Shown one piece after another: positions 35,937 through 44,050 of a DNA stretch of 64,000 nucleotides. The stretch's first letter is position 1; the number at the start of each line of letters is the position of its first letter. This DNA is from SKPT01 sp040905445 (lineage in GTDB: Bacteria; Planctomycetota; Phycisphaerae; Phycisphaerales; Phycisphaeraceae): positions 1-64,000 of the forward strand of contig JBBDRN010000020.1 in NCBI GenBank assembly GCA_040905445.1, in the 5' to 3' direction. The notes under the pieces were generated by a model, which was not told where the DNA came from, did not search any database, and saw only the letters and a program-made list of their open reading frames with translations. Both the position numbers and the translations under genes were made by a program.

Positions 35937-38900
35937 TGAAGGATCCCGAGACGATGCGCGAGAGCCGATTGCTGTCGATCGGGCTGGGGCCGATGGACGC
36001 GCCCGACCAGGGGTGGGTCCGTGCCCGCGCCCGGGAGCTCTTCGAGGAGAGCCAGGACACGATCTACTGCCGGGCGGATCGGCTGTTCGGCGTGCTGCTC
36101 GTGGTGCAGTACATCGTGGGCATCGCGCTGGCGGTCTGGTTGACGCCGCGGACGTGGATCGGCACGAGCAGCCAGCCACACATTCACCTGATCGCGGCGG
36201 TGGGCTTGAACGCGCTGGTGGTCGTCCCGCCGGTGTTGCTGGCGTGGCTGCAGCCGGGCAGGCCCGTGACGCGCCACGCGATCGCGATTGCGCAGATGAT
36301 CCAGTCGGCGCTGCTGATCCACCTGACCGGCGGGCGGATCGAGACGCACTTCCACGTCTTCGCCTCGCTGGCGGTGCTGGCGTTCTACCGCGACTGGCGA
36401 CCGTTGATCACCGCCACCGTGGTCGTCGCCGTGGATCACTTCCTTCGCGGCATCTGGTATCCGCAATCGGTCTACGGCATCATCACGGCGAGCCCGTACC
36501 GCTGGATCGAGCACGCCTGCTGGGTGCTGCTGGAGGTGGCGTTCCTCGTCTACTCCTCGAAGCAGAGCATTGGGGAGATGAGGAAGATCGCCGACCGCCA
36601 GGCCCAGCTCGAGGGGGAAGTCGAGCAGCGCAAGCAGTCCAACGAGCAGATCGAGTCGCAGCGGGAGCGCCTGCGCCTGGCGATGCGCGCCGGCCGACTT
36701 GGCCTGTGGGACTGGGACGTGGCCGAGGACGAGCTGTACTTCAGCGAACAATACTACGAGATGCTTGGCTACGAGCCGGGCGAGTTCGCGCCGAGCTTTG
36801 AGGCCTGGCGCGACCTGCTGCACCCGGAGGATTGCGACCGGGTGGTGGCTTCGGCGGAGGCGCACCTGCGCGGCGAGACGAGCATCCACTCGGCGGAAAC
36901 CCGCATGCGGCGGAAGGACGGCGTGTGGCAGTGGATCCACACGCTGGGCGAAGTGGTGCATCGGGCCGACGACGGTTCGCCGGGCCGGATGATCGGCGTG
37001 CACGTGGACATCGACCACGTCAAGCGCGCCGAGCAGTCGCTGGCCGAGGCGCGCGACGCCGCCGAGGCCGCCAGCCGCGCCAAGAGCGAGTTCCTGGCGA
37101 CGATGAGCCACGAGATCCGCACGCCGATCAACGGCGTCACCGGGATGCTGGAGCTGCTGGAGAGCACGGGTCCGAACCCGCAGCAGCACCGCTACATCGA
37201 CGCGGCCCGCACCTCCGCCGACACGCTGCTGACGCTGATCAACGACATCCTCGACTTCTCGAAGATCGAGGCCGGCCGGCTCGAGATCGAGCATAGCCAG
37301 TTCGACCTCGAGCAGACGATCGAAGACACGATGGCGATGCTCAGCGAGCGGGCCAACCGCAAGGGCCTGGAGTTGACGTACTCGATCCGGCCGGACGTGC
37401 ACAAGGTGATGCTCGGCGACCAGCACCGCTTGCGGCAGGTGCTGCTGAACCTCATCAACAACGCCATCAAGTTCACCGAGAAGGGCGAGGTCGTCGTGTC
37501 CGTCGAGGCGGCCGCCGACTCGCCCACGCATCAGACGCTGCAGATCAACGTGCGCGACACCGGCGTGGGGATCGCCTCCGATCGCGTTCACCGCCTCTTC
37601 AAGAGCTTCTCCCAGGCCGACTCGTCCATGACCCGCAAGTTCGGCGGCTCGGGGCTGGGCCTCGCGATCTCGAAGCGGCTGTGCGAGCTGATGGGCGGCA
37701 GCATCGAGGTCGACTCGGTGGAAGGGATCGGGTCGATCTTCCGTGCCACGATCGGCGTCGAAAAGGTGCAGGGCGACGTCGAGGCGGGCGCGCAGGCCGA
37801 CACCTCGCTCTTCGCCGGCCACGCGGTGCTGATCGTGGACGACAACGCCACGACGCGGCAGGTCATGGAGCAACTGGTCACGCAGTGGGGGCTGAAGGCG
37901 CTCACGGCCGCGGGCGCGGACGAGGCCTGCGAGTTGCTCGGCCGCGAGTCCGATGGCGGCGAGCGGGTGACGCTCGGGCTCGTCGACATGGTCATGCCGG
38001 GCGACGACGGCCTGGCGCTGTGCCGGCGGATCCGCGAGCGCCCGGAACATCGCGACATGAAGCTGATCCTCTGCAACAGCCGCAATGTGCCGCCCGCGGA
38101 GGACGCGCTGCACGAGGCGGGGTGCGACCTGCTGCTCAACAAGCCGATCGGCCCGTCCCGGCTGTTCGATTCGATCATGAAGCTCGTCGGACCCGCGGTG
38201 GCGGAGCGCGTCCGCGCTCAGCCGGGCGAGCGGGCGCGGGCGGCCAGCCGCGAGGCGCCGCGCCACCCCGCGGGCGGCCACTGGCGCATCCTGCTGGCCG
38301 AGGACAATCCGATCAACCAGATGGTGGCGCGCGAGCTGCTCGAGGCGGAGGGCTTCGACGTCACCACCGCCGCGACGGGCGCCGAGGCGGTCGACGCCGT
38401 GCGGCGCGAACCGTTCGACCTCGTCCTGATGGATTGCCAGATGCCGGAGATGGACGGCTTCGAGGCGACGGCGCGGATCGAAGCGCTGCACGCATCGGGT
38501 GAGATCACAGCGCGGCCGCGCATCGTCGCGCTGACCGCCAACGCCATGCACGGCGACCGGGAGCGCTGCCTCGAGGCCGGCATGGACGAGTACCTGAGCA
38601 AGCCGCTCAATCGCCAGCAGATGCTGGCAACGATCACGCGGCTGCTCGGCCGCGACAAGGACGCTGTCGAGGCGGGTGCTGATGGCGGCCGTGTGGCCGG
38701 TGACGCGCCTGCGCCGTTGGAGCCCGGCGGCGCGTCCATCTGCGTCGAGGACCTCCTGCGCCAGTGCATGAACAATGGGGCGCTCGCCCGGCGGGTGCTG
38801 AGCACGTTCAACCAGACCTCGCCGGACGATCTGGCGGCGCTGAGGGATGCCGTCGAGCGGGGTGACAAGATGAAGATCGAGATGACGGCTCACAAGCTCA

Positions 38901-39121
38901 AGGGCGGGGCGGCGCAGGTGGCCGCGGAGCGCGTCAGCCGCCTGGCGGGCGAGATCGAGGAGCTCAGCCGACAGGACGAACTGGGCTTTGTGCAGGGCAA
39001 GCTCGATGAGCTGCACACGGAAGTCGAGCAGATGCTCGGCGCGCTGCCGGGTGTCATCGAGGGGATTACGGTGAACGGGGCCGGCGCGATGCGGTCCGAT
39101 GCAAGCGAGAGGATTGGCTGA
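35936..39121 (+). CDS. Hybrid sensor histidine kinase (membrane sensor, PAS, HK, two REC, Hpt)
   Basis: The protein has 1061 residues from ATG 35936 (a TTG one codon earlier is possible). The order is: a membrane sensor of about five helices with the histidine-rich segment IETHFHVFASLAVLAFYRDW (residues about 135-155), a coiled coil, PAS/PAC (about 245-362), HisKA with phospho-accepting His392 in SHEIRTP, HATPase (NLINNAIKF, DTGVGI, GGSGLGLAI), REC1 (Asp684 in LVDMVMPG), REC2 (Asp833 in LMDCQMPEMDG, with KP at 889-890) and a C-terminal Hpt domain (His986 in TAHKLKGGA). It thus holds a complete internal phosphorelay. The likely output is the next gene, whose ATG overlaps its TGA. Confidence 0.93.
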   Translation: MKDPETMRESRLLSIGLGPMDAPDQGWVRARARELFEESQDTIYCRADRLFGVLLVVQYIVGIALAVWLTPRTWIGTSSQPHIHLIAAVGLNALVVVPPVLLAWLQPGRPVTRHAIAIAQMIQSALLIHLTGGRIETHFHVFASLAVLAFYRDWRPLITATVVVAVDHFLRGIWYPQSVYGIITASPYRWIEHACWVLLEVAFLVYSSKQSIGEMRKIADRQAQLEGEVEQRKQSNEQIESQRERLRLAMRAGRLGLWDWDVAEDELYFSEQYYEMLGYEPGEFAPSFEAWRDLLHPEDCDRVVASAEAHLRGETSIHSAETRMRRKDGVWQWIHTLGEVVHRADDGSPGRMIGVHVDIDHVKRAEQSLAEARDAAEAASRAKSEFLATMSHEIRTPINGVTGMLELLESTGPNPQQHRYIDAARTSADTLLTLINDILDFSKIEAGRLEIEHSQFDLEQTIEDTMAMLSERANRKGLELTYSIRPDVHKVMLGDQHRLRQVLLNLINNAIKFTEKGEVVVSVEAAADSPTHQTLQINVRDTGVGIASDRVHRLFKSFSQADSSMTRKFGGSGLGLAISKRLCELMGGSIEVDSVEGIGSIFRATIGVEKVQGDVEAGAQADTSLFAGHAVLIVDDNATTRQVMEQLVTQWGLKALTAAGADEACELLGRESDGGERVTLGLVDMVMPGDDGLALCRRIRERPEHRDMKLILCNSRNVPPAEDALHEAGCDLLLNKPIGPSRLFDSIMKLVGPAVAERVRAQPGERARAASREAPRHPAGGHWRILLAEDNPINQMVARELLEAEGFDVTTAATGAEAVDAVRREPFDLVLMDCQMPEMDGFEATARIEALHASGEITARPRIVALTANAMHGDRERCLEAGMDEYLSKPLNRQQMLATITRLLGRDKDAVEAGADGGRVAGDAPAPLEPGGASICVEDLLRQCMNNGALARRVLSTFNQTSPDDLAALRDAVERGDKMKIEMTAHKLKGGAAQVAAERVSRLAGEIEELSRQDELGFVQGKLDELHTEVEQMLGALPGVIEGITVNGAGAMRSDASERIG

Positions 39122-40197
39122 TGGTGGCTTCGGTTCTGGTCGTGGACGATGATGCGGTGGCGCGTGAATGGCTGGCCGCCGGCCTGACGGAGGCGGGCTA
39201 CAAGGTGACCACCGCGCCGGATGGTCGCGAAGCCGTCGCCGCGCAGTCGCGGGGCGCGTTTCCGATCGTCATCTCGGACTGGATGATGCCCGAGATGAAC
39301 GGCCTGGAGCTCTGCCGGTGGATCCGCGCGAACGACACGGGCAACGACCGGTACACGTACCTCATTCTGCTGACGTCGCGATCGGGCCAGGAGGACCGGA
39401 TGACGGCACTGAGCGCGGGCGTGGACGACTTCATGACCAAGCCGGTCGACCAGGCGGAGCTCCGCGCGCGGATGTCCAACGCCCAGCGGCTGCTGTCGCT
39501 GGAGACGCGTGACGTGGCGATCTTCGCGCTGGCGAAGCTGGCGGAATCGCGCGACCCGGAAACCGGGGCGCACCTGGAGCGCGTGCGGAGCTACTGCCGC
39601 CTGCTGGCCGAGAGCCTGCGCGAGCGCGGGCCCTACCGCGAGCAGATCGACGACGAGTTCGCCCGCCTCATCTACCTGACCAGCCCGCTGCACGACATCG
39701 GCAAGGTGGGCATCCCCGATCGCGTGCTGCTGAAGCCGGGCCGGCTCAACGACGACGAGTTCGACGCGATGAAGCAGCACACGCTGATCGGCGCCGCCAC
39801 CCTCGGCGCCCTGGCGGAGAAGTTTCCGTCGGCCAAGTTCCTGCGCATGGCGCACGAGATCGCGCTGTCGCACCACGAACGCTGGGACGGGTCGGGGTAT
39901 CCCAACGGCTGGCGCGGCGAGGCGATCCCGCTCGCCGGCCGCATCGTCGCGCTCGCCGACGTCTATGACGCGCTGACCTGCAAGCGCGTCTACAAGGCCG
40001 CGTTCACCCACGCCACGGCCCGCGCGATGATCGTCGAGGAGTCGGGCACGCACTTCGATACCGCCATCGTCGACGCGTTCACGCGGATGGAGGAAGCGTT
40101 CATCGACATCCAGACGCGCTTCAGCGACTCGGCTGCGGTGACAAGCGTCGACACCGATGCTCTTCGCCTCGGCTCGCCCGCGCTGATGTGCTCGTAG
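39121..40197 (+). CDS. Response regulator with HD-GYP cyclic-di-GMP phosphodiesterase domain
   Basis: The 358-residue protein begins with a REC domain (VLVVDDD, phospho-acceptor Asp in VISDWMMPEMNG, FMTKPVD). It continues with an HD-GYP domain that is complete in its main motifs: LAESRDPETGAHLERVRSYC, LHDIGKVGIPD (HD) and HHERWDGSGYP (GYP as GSGYP), then ALADVYDALT. It should hydrolyse cyclic di-GMP when phosphorylated by the upstream hybrid kinase, with which its start codon overlaps (TGATG). It is cytoplasmic. The 40-residue tail after the HD-GYP domain shows no motif. Confidence 0.93.
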   Translation: MVASVLVVDDDAVAREWLAAGLTEAGYKVTTAPDGREAVAAQSRGAFPIVISDWMMPEMNGLELCRWIRANDTGNDRYTYLILLTSRSGQEDRMTALSAGVDDFMTKPVDQAELRARMSNAQRLLSLETRDVAIFALAKLAESRDPETGAHLERVRSYCRLLAESLRERGPYREQIDDEFARLIYLTSPLHDIGKVGIPDRVLLKPGRLNDDEFDAMKQHTLIGAATLGALAEKFPSAKFLRMAHEIALSHHERWDGSGYPNGWRGEAIPLAGRIVALADVYDALTCKRVYKAAFTHATARAMIVEESGTHFDTAIVDAFTRMEEAFIDIQTRFSDSAAVTSVDTDALRLGSPALMCS

Positions 40198-40253
40198 TCG
40201 AGCGCCATCGGTTCGCATGCTGCTTCGCGAGGTCGAACGGGCGCCGAGGCGTC

Positions 40254-40262
40254 CGGTACAAT
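40254..40262 (+). promoter_or_regulatory. GGTACAAT box before the ACT-domain gene
   Basis: The -10-like TACAAT (40257-40262) preceded by CGG is identical in nine bases to the box upstream of the nuclease gene (30581-30589). It lies 29 nt from the start codon. No clear -35 is seen. Confidence 0.35.
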
Positions 40263-40291
40263 GACGCTGCGCCCCTCGCAGGAGTCCCCGC

Positions 40292-40825
40292 ATGCACACG
40301 TCACTCGTGCTCACGATCATCGGGCCGGACCGCCACGGGCTGGTCGAAGCCTTGTCGGACACGATCGCGGCTCACGACGGCAATTGGCTCGAGAGCCGCA
40401 TGGCCAACCTTGCGGGTCAGTTCGCCGGCCTGCTGCTGATCACCGTCCCCGCCGCGCAGGCGGCGCCGCTGCGGGAGGCGCTGCAGGCGATGGAGAGCCA
40501 GGGTCTGCGCATCGTCGTCGAGTCGGGCGACTCGCCCGCCGCCGAGGCCACGCGCATCCTTCACCTGGAGCTGGTGGGGCATGACCGGCCGGGCATCGTG
40601 CGCGAGCTGGCGCGGGCGCTGCGGGCGCGGCGGATCAACGTCGAGGAGCTCGACAGCGAGTGCTACAGCGCGCCGATGTCCGGCGAACAGCTCTTCAGGG
40701 CTCGCCTGGAGCTGAGCGTGCCCACGGACGCGGACCTCAACGAGCTGCACCAGACGCTTGAGAAGCTCGCCGAGCAACTCTCGCTCGAGCTGACCTACGA
40801 CGCGCCGCGTCAAGCCGAGGCTTAG
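40292..40825 (+). CDS. Two-ACT-domain protein (GcvR-like)
   Basis: The protein has 177 residues from ATG 40292, with AGGAG 8 nt upstream. It comprises two ACT domains: residues about 4-75 (SLVLTIIGPDRHGLVEALSD) and about 90-170 (HLELVGHDRPGIVRELARAL). This arrangement without a catalytic domain matches GcvR, the regulator of glycine cleavage in E. coli. ACT domains bind amino acids, so it likely senses glycine or a related ligand and acts through a partner. No gcv genes are in this window. It is downstream of the HD-GYP gene with its own -10-like box. Confidence 0.85.
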   Translation: MHTSLVLTIIGPDRHGLVEALSDTIAAHDGNWLESRMANLAGQFAGLLLITVPAAQAAPLREALQAMESQGLRIVVESGDSPAAEATRILHLELVGHDRPGIVRELARALRARRINVEELDSECYSAPMSGEQLFRARLELSVPTDADLNELHQTLEKLAEQLSLELTYDAPRQAEA

Positions 40826-40952
40826 GCTCCGTGCGAACATGGGTTGGGCTTGGCAGACTCCCGCTCGGCCTCCGGCGCGCTGGCAACCGCTGCGCCCGCC
40901 ACCACGACACCACGACACCACGTGGTGACCCAGGCAGCGCCGCCGCGTGGCC

Positions 40953-40981
40953 TTGACGCACCCAGCGGGCGATGGTAATAG
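40953..40981 (+). promoter_or_regulatory. Sigma70-type promoter upstream of the coiled-coil/winged-helix gene
   Basis: TTGACG (40953-40958), a 17-bp spacer and TAATAG (40976-40981, continuing as TAATAGAAT) form a promoter about 48 nt before the start codon of the 190-residue protein. The same TTGACG hexamer is used in front of tig. Confidence 0.5.
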
Positions 40982-41028
40982 AATGCCCCCAATTCACGAT
41001 GTAACGCCTCGCCCATTGAAGCCAAGCC

Positions 41029-41601
41029 ATGATCAAGCAGCAGCAAGAGCAGAGAAAGCGCAGCGCCGATTACCAGAACCAACTCGTCGCGCAGCCGATC
41101 GCCCGCGTCGTCGAGTCGGCGCTGGCGGAGCAGGAGCATGCCTACCAGGATGAGATCGCGGCGCTCCGGGCACGGCTGGAGGCGGGCGACGCGCCGGGGG
41201 GTATCAAGACGCACCTCGAGAACGCGATCCGATCGCTCGAAGACGCCCGGCAGGCGAGCCTCGAGCCGATCAAGGAGGAGATTGCCAAGGCGATCGTCGG
41301 CATCGCCAACCAGTACCGGCTGCCGCTGCAGCTCAGGCACAACGGCCCCGCGCCGACCGGTGCCAAACAGCTCGACGCGACGCCCGCCAGCCCCAAGGGC
41401 CGGGGCGGCAACCAGACGTTCATCCTCCGCGCCGTTCAGGCCGCGGGCGGTGACGGCATCAAGCCCAGCGAGATCCGGCAGAAGGCGGAGGAGCAGGGCT
41501 ACAACAGCAACTCGGTCGGGCAGGCCGTCAACGTCCTGATCCGCAAGGGGGCGATCCGCAAGATCGAGGAGCGGCGGGATGCGCCGGTGGTCTCATCGTG
41601 A
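41029..41601 (+). CDS. Coiled-coil protein with C-terminal winged-helix-like domain
   Basis: The protein has 190 residues; I do not recognise a named family. Residues 1-100 are a charged coiled coil (ALAEQEHAYQDEIAALRARL, SLEPIKEEIAKAIVGIANQY). A G/P/K linker leads to a C-terminal 65-residue domain (QTFILRAVQAAGGDGIKPSEIRQKAEEQGY to VLIRKGAIRKIE) that reads like a winged helix for DNA binding. An H-NS- or MarR-like DNA-binding regulator or structural protein is plausible. It has its own promoter and is followed, after 36 nt, by the ThuA-domain gene. Confidence 0.7.
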   Translation: MIKQQQEQRKRSADYQNQLVAQPIARVVESALAEQEHAYQDEIAALRARLEAGDAPGGIKTHLENAIRSLEDARQASLEPIKEEIAKAIVGIANQYRLPLQLRHNGPAPTGAKQLDATPASPKGRGGNQTFILRAVQAAGGDGIKPSEIRQKAEEQGYNSNSVGQAVNVLIRKGAIRKIEERRDAPVVSS

Positions 41602-41637
41602 GGCAGGTGCAGCGGGTTGACCGAAGGAGACGAGCCC

Positions 41638-42447
41638 ATGCGTCGCACGCGTGTCGATGCCTCGAAATGCGCGGCGATGGCTGTGCTGTTCGCGTGCCTG
41701 TTGCTGGCGTTGCCGTCGGTTGGTGGGGCCGAGCAGTCGGACGAGCCTTGCTTCGAGGTGCTGGTGTTCACCAGGACGGTGGGTTACCGGCATGCGTCGA
41801 TCGCCAGGGGCAGTGAAGCGGTGCGCGAGCTGGGCGAGGCGCATGGCTTCGTCGTCAACGTGACCGAGCAGGCCGCGGATTTCACCGACGAGAACCTCGG
41901 CCGATACGACGCGGTCATCTTCCTCAGCACCACAGGCGACGTGCTCAACGACGACCAGCAGGCCGCGTTCGAGCGCTACATCCAGGCGGGCCACGGCTAC
42001 GTCGGGATTCACGCGGCCGCGGACGCCGAGTATGACTGGCCGTGGTATGGCGAACTCGTGGGCGCCTACTTCAAGCGCCACCCGCACATCCAGGAAGCGC
42101 GGCTGATCGTGGAGGATCGGGAGCACATCGCCACCGCGCACCTGCCCGAAGCGTTCCAGTTCACGGACGAGTGGTACGACTTCGACCGCAACCCGCGCGA
42201 CGAGGTGAACGTGCTGGTGACGCTTGACGAGCAGAGCTACGACCCGGCCGCCCCGATGGGCGATCATCCGATCAGTTGGTATCACGAGCACGACGGCGGG
42301 CGAAGCTGGTACACCGGCATGGGCCATCGCGAGGCGGTCTTCGACGACGAGGCCTTCCGCCAGCACCTGCTCGGCGGCATCATCTACGCGGCTACGGGGA
42401 AGATTACCCCGGACGACGCGAACGGCAACGACGAGGACGACGACTGA
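41638..42447 (+). CDS. Exported ThuA-like domain protein
   Basis: The protein has 269 residues from ATG 41638, with GAAGGAG 8 nt upstream. A signal peptide (AMAVLFACLLLALPSVGGA) precedes one ThuA (trehalose-utilisation) domain, a glutamine-amidotransferase-like fold. Typical pieces are VLVFTRTVGYRHASI, YDAVIFLSTTGDVLN, GHGYVGIHAAADAEYDWPWY and RSWYTGMGHR. Planctomycetes and Bacteroidetes carry many such secreted proteins, often linked to carbohydrate use, but the reaction is unknown. The acidic tail DDANGNDEDDD is striking. Confidence 0.88.
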   Translation: MRRTRVDASKCAAMAVLFACLLLALPSVGGAEQSDEPCFEVLVFTRTVGYRHASIARGSEAVRELGEAHGFVVNVTEQAADFTDENLGRYDAVIFLSTTGDVLNDDQQAAFERYIQAGHGYVGIHAAADAEYDWPWYGELVGAYFKRHPHIQEARLIVEDREHIATAHLPEAFQFTDEWYDFDRNPRDEVNVLVTLDEQSYDPAAPMGDHPISWYHEHDGGRSWYTGMGHREAVFDDEAFRQHLLGGIIYAATGKITPDDANGNDEDDD

Positions 42448-42590
42448 CCGCCGCGGGATGGTTCCGCCCCGGCGGCGCTCGTCATCATTCGCGGGGCGTC
42501 CACGACACCCCGCCACCCCCGCCCCACCCCGCCGATTGCCCTTCGCCCGGGGTCACAGTAGGTTACGTCGATGCGCCGGCGAGCATCGGT

Positions 42591-43958
42591 ATGACGCAGT
42601 TCAACGACCCAGGCGACCAGGGCGGCCCCGGCCGCGACGACGGGCCCTACGCCGCGTTCCAGGAGCCCGCCTTCCGCCGATTCATGATCGGCACGCTCCT
42701 GGCCCGCCTCGGCACCGGCGCGCAGACCATCGCCATCGCCTGGGAGATGTACGTCCGCACCGACAGCGCCCTGCTGTTGGGACTGGTCGGCCTCGTCCAG
42801 GCCGTGCCGATGCTGCTGCTGACGCTTCCCGCGGGCTACCTCGCCGATGTCGCCGACCGGCGCAAGCTCATCCTCGTCGGCCTGTTCGGCACGACGCTCA
42901 CGTCGCTGGCGCTGGCGCAGTTCTCCTACATGGAGGGCTCGATCCTCGTCATGTACGTGCTGCTCTTCTTTGACGCCGCGTTCCTGCGCTTGGCCAACCC
43001 CGCCCGCACCGCGATCGTCCCGCAACTCGTGCCCGTCCACAAGCTCGAGAGCGCGATGAAGTGGCGCACCAGCCTCGGCGAAATCGCCTCGATCGTTGGC
43101 CCGGTGATCGGCGGGTTCATCCTCGGCTGGTGGATCCCCGCGTGTTATCTCTTCAGTGGCGGGTCGACGGCCGTGTTCATGCTCGTGCTGATGACCATCC
43201 ACATCCCGCCCGCCACCCGGGCCGTGCCCGGCCGCATGGTCGCCCAGGTGTTCGACGGCATTCGCTTCGTCTGGCAGCGCAAGGTCCTGCTGGGCACGAT
43301 CTCGCTGGACCTCTTTGCCGTGCTGCTCGGCGGGGCGACGATGATCCTGCCCATCTTCGCCCGCGACATCATCGACCTCAGCGGCACCGGCCTCACGGAG
43401 GAGCAGGCCCTGGGCTGGCTGCGAGCCGCACCCGCCGCCGGGGCGCTGATCATGGCCCTGTCGCTCGCGCACATGCCGCCCATCCGCAAGGCCGGCCGCA
43501 CCATGCTCTGGTCCGTCGCCGGCTTCGGCGCCGCGACGATCGTCTTCGGCATCTCGAAGAACCTCTGGCTATCGCTCGCGATGCTGTTCCTCACCGGCGC
43601 GTTCGACAACGTCAGCGTCGTCGTTCGGCATACGCTCGTGCAACTGTTGACGCCCAATGAGATGCGCGGCCGCGTCTCGGCGGTCAACTCCATCTTCATC
43701 GGCTCGTCGAACCAGATCGGCGGCTTCCGCGCCGGCGCCGTCGCGGCGGCGATCGGGCCGGTGCTGTCCGTTGTCATCGGCGGTCTCGGTACCCTCGCCG
43801 TCGTCGGGCTCTGGGCCGGCCTCTTCCCACGCCTGCGCGACTTCGGGCGACTCTCCGGCGTCGAGGTCGAGGCCCTGCCCGACGCCAATGCCGTGTCGGA
43901 CGAAAAGCTGCAGCTCGATCCCGCGCCGGTCCCCTCGAGCCGAGGACCCGCAAAGTGA
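42591..43958 (+). CDS. MFS transporter, DHA3/EntS-like exporter
   Basis: The 455-residue protein starts at ATG 42591 with a hydrophilic N-terminal segment. The first helix region reads FRRFMIGTLLARLGTGAQTI, typical of the EntS/MFS_3 group (macrolide or siderophore exporters). Motif A is LPAGYLADVADRRKLILVG. Twelve helices are predicted, with a ~40-residue loop between halves and an acidic C-terminal tail. No Shine-Dalgarno sequence is clear. The cargo is unknown. It is convergent with the glycosidase-like gene. Confidence 0.85.
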   Translation: MTQFNDPGDQGGPGRDDGPYAAFQEPAFRRFMIGTLLARLGTGAQTIAIAWEMYVRTDSALLLGLVGLVQAVPMLLLTLPAGYLADVADRRKLILVGLFGTTLTSLALAQFSYMEGSILVMYVLLFFDAAFLRLANPARTAIVPQLVPVHKLESAMKWRTSLGEIASIVGPVIGGFILGWWIPACYLFSGGSTAVFMLVLMTIHIPPATRAVPGRMVAQVFDGIRFVWQRKVLLGTISLDLFAVLLGGATMILPIFARDIIDLSGTGLTEEQALGWLRAAPAAGALIMALSLAHMPPIRKAGRTMLWSVAGFGAATIVFGISKNLWLSLAMLFLTGAFDNVSVVVRHTLVQLLTPNEMRGRVSAVNSIFIGSSNQIGGFRAGAVAAAIGPVLSVVIGGLGTLAVVGLWAGLFPRLRDFGRLSGVEVEALPDANAVSDEKLQLDPAPVPSSRGPAK

Positions 43959-44050
43959 AAGGTTCATCCCGGTTCCGGGCCTGACGCCGACGCCGCGCCT
44001 TACGGCAACGGCGGGACCGGTATGCGGTGTCGTTCCCCGGACCGCCCGGC

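Noticed and set aside
34977..36179. N-terminal extension of the RraA-like gene by about 400 codons
   Set aside because: The extension is antisense to the RedB and kinase genes; a strong GGGAGG precedes ATG 34976.
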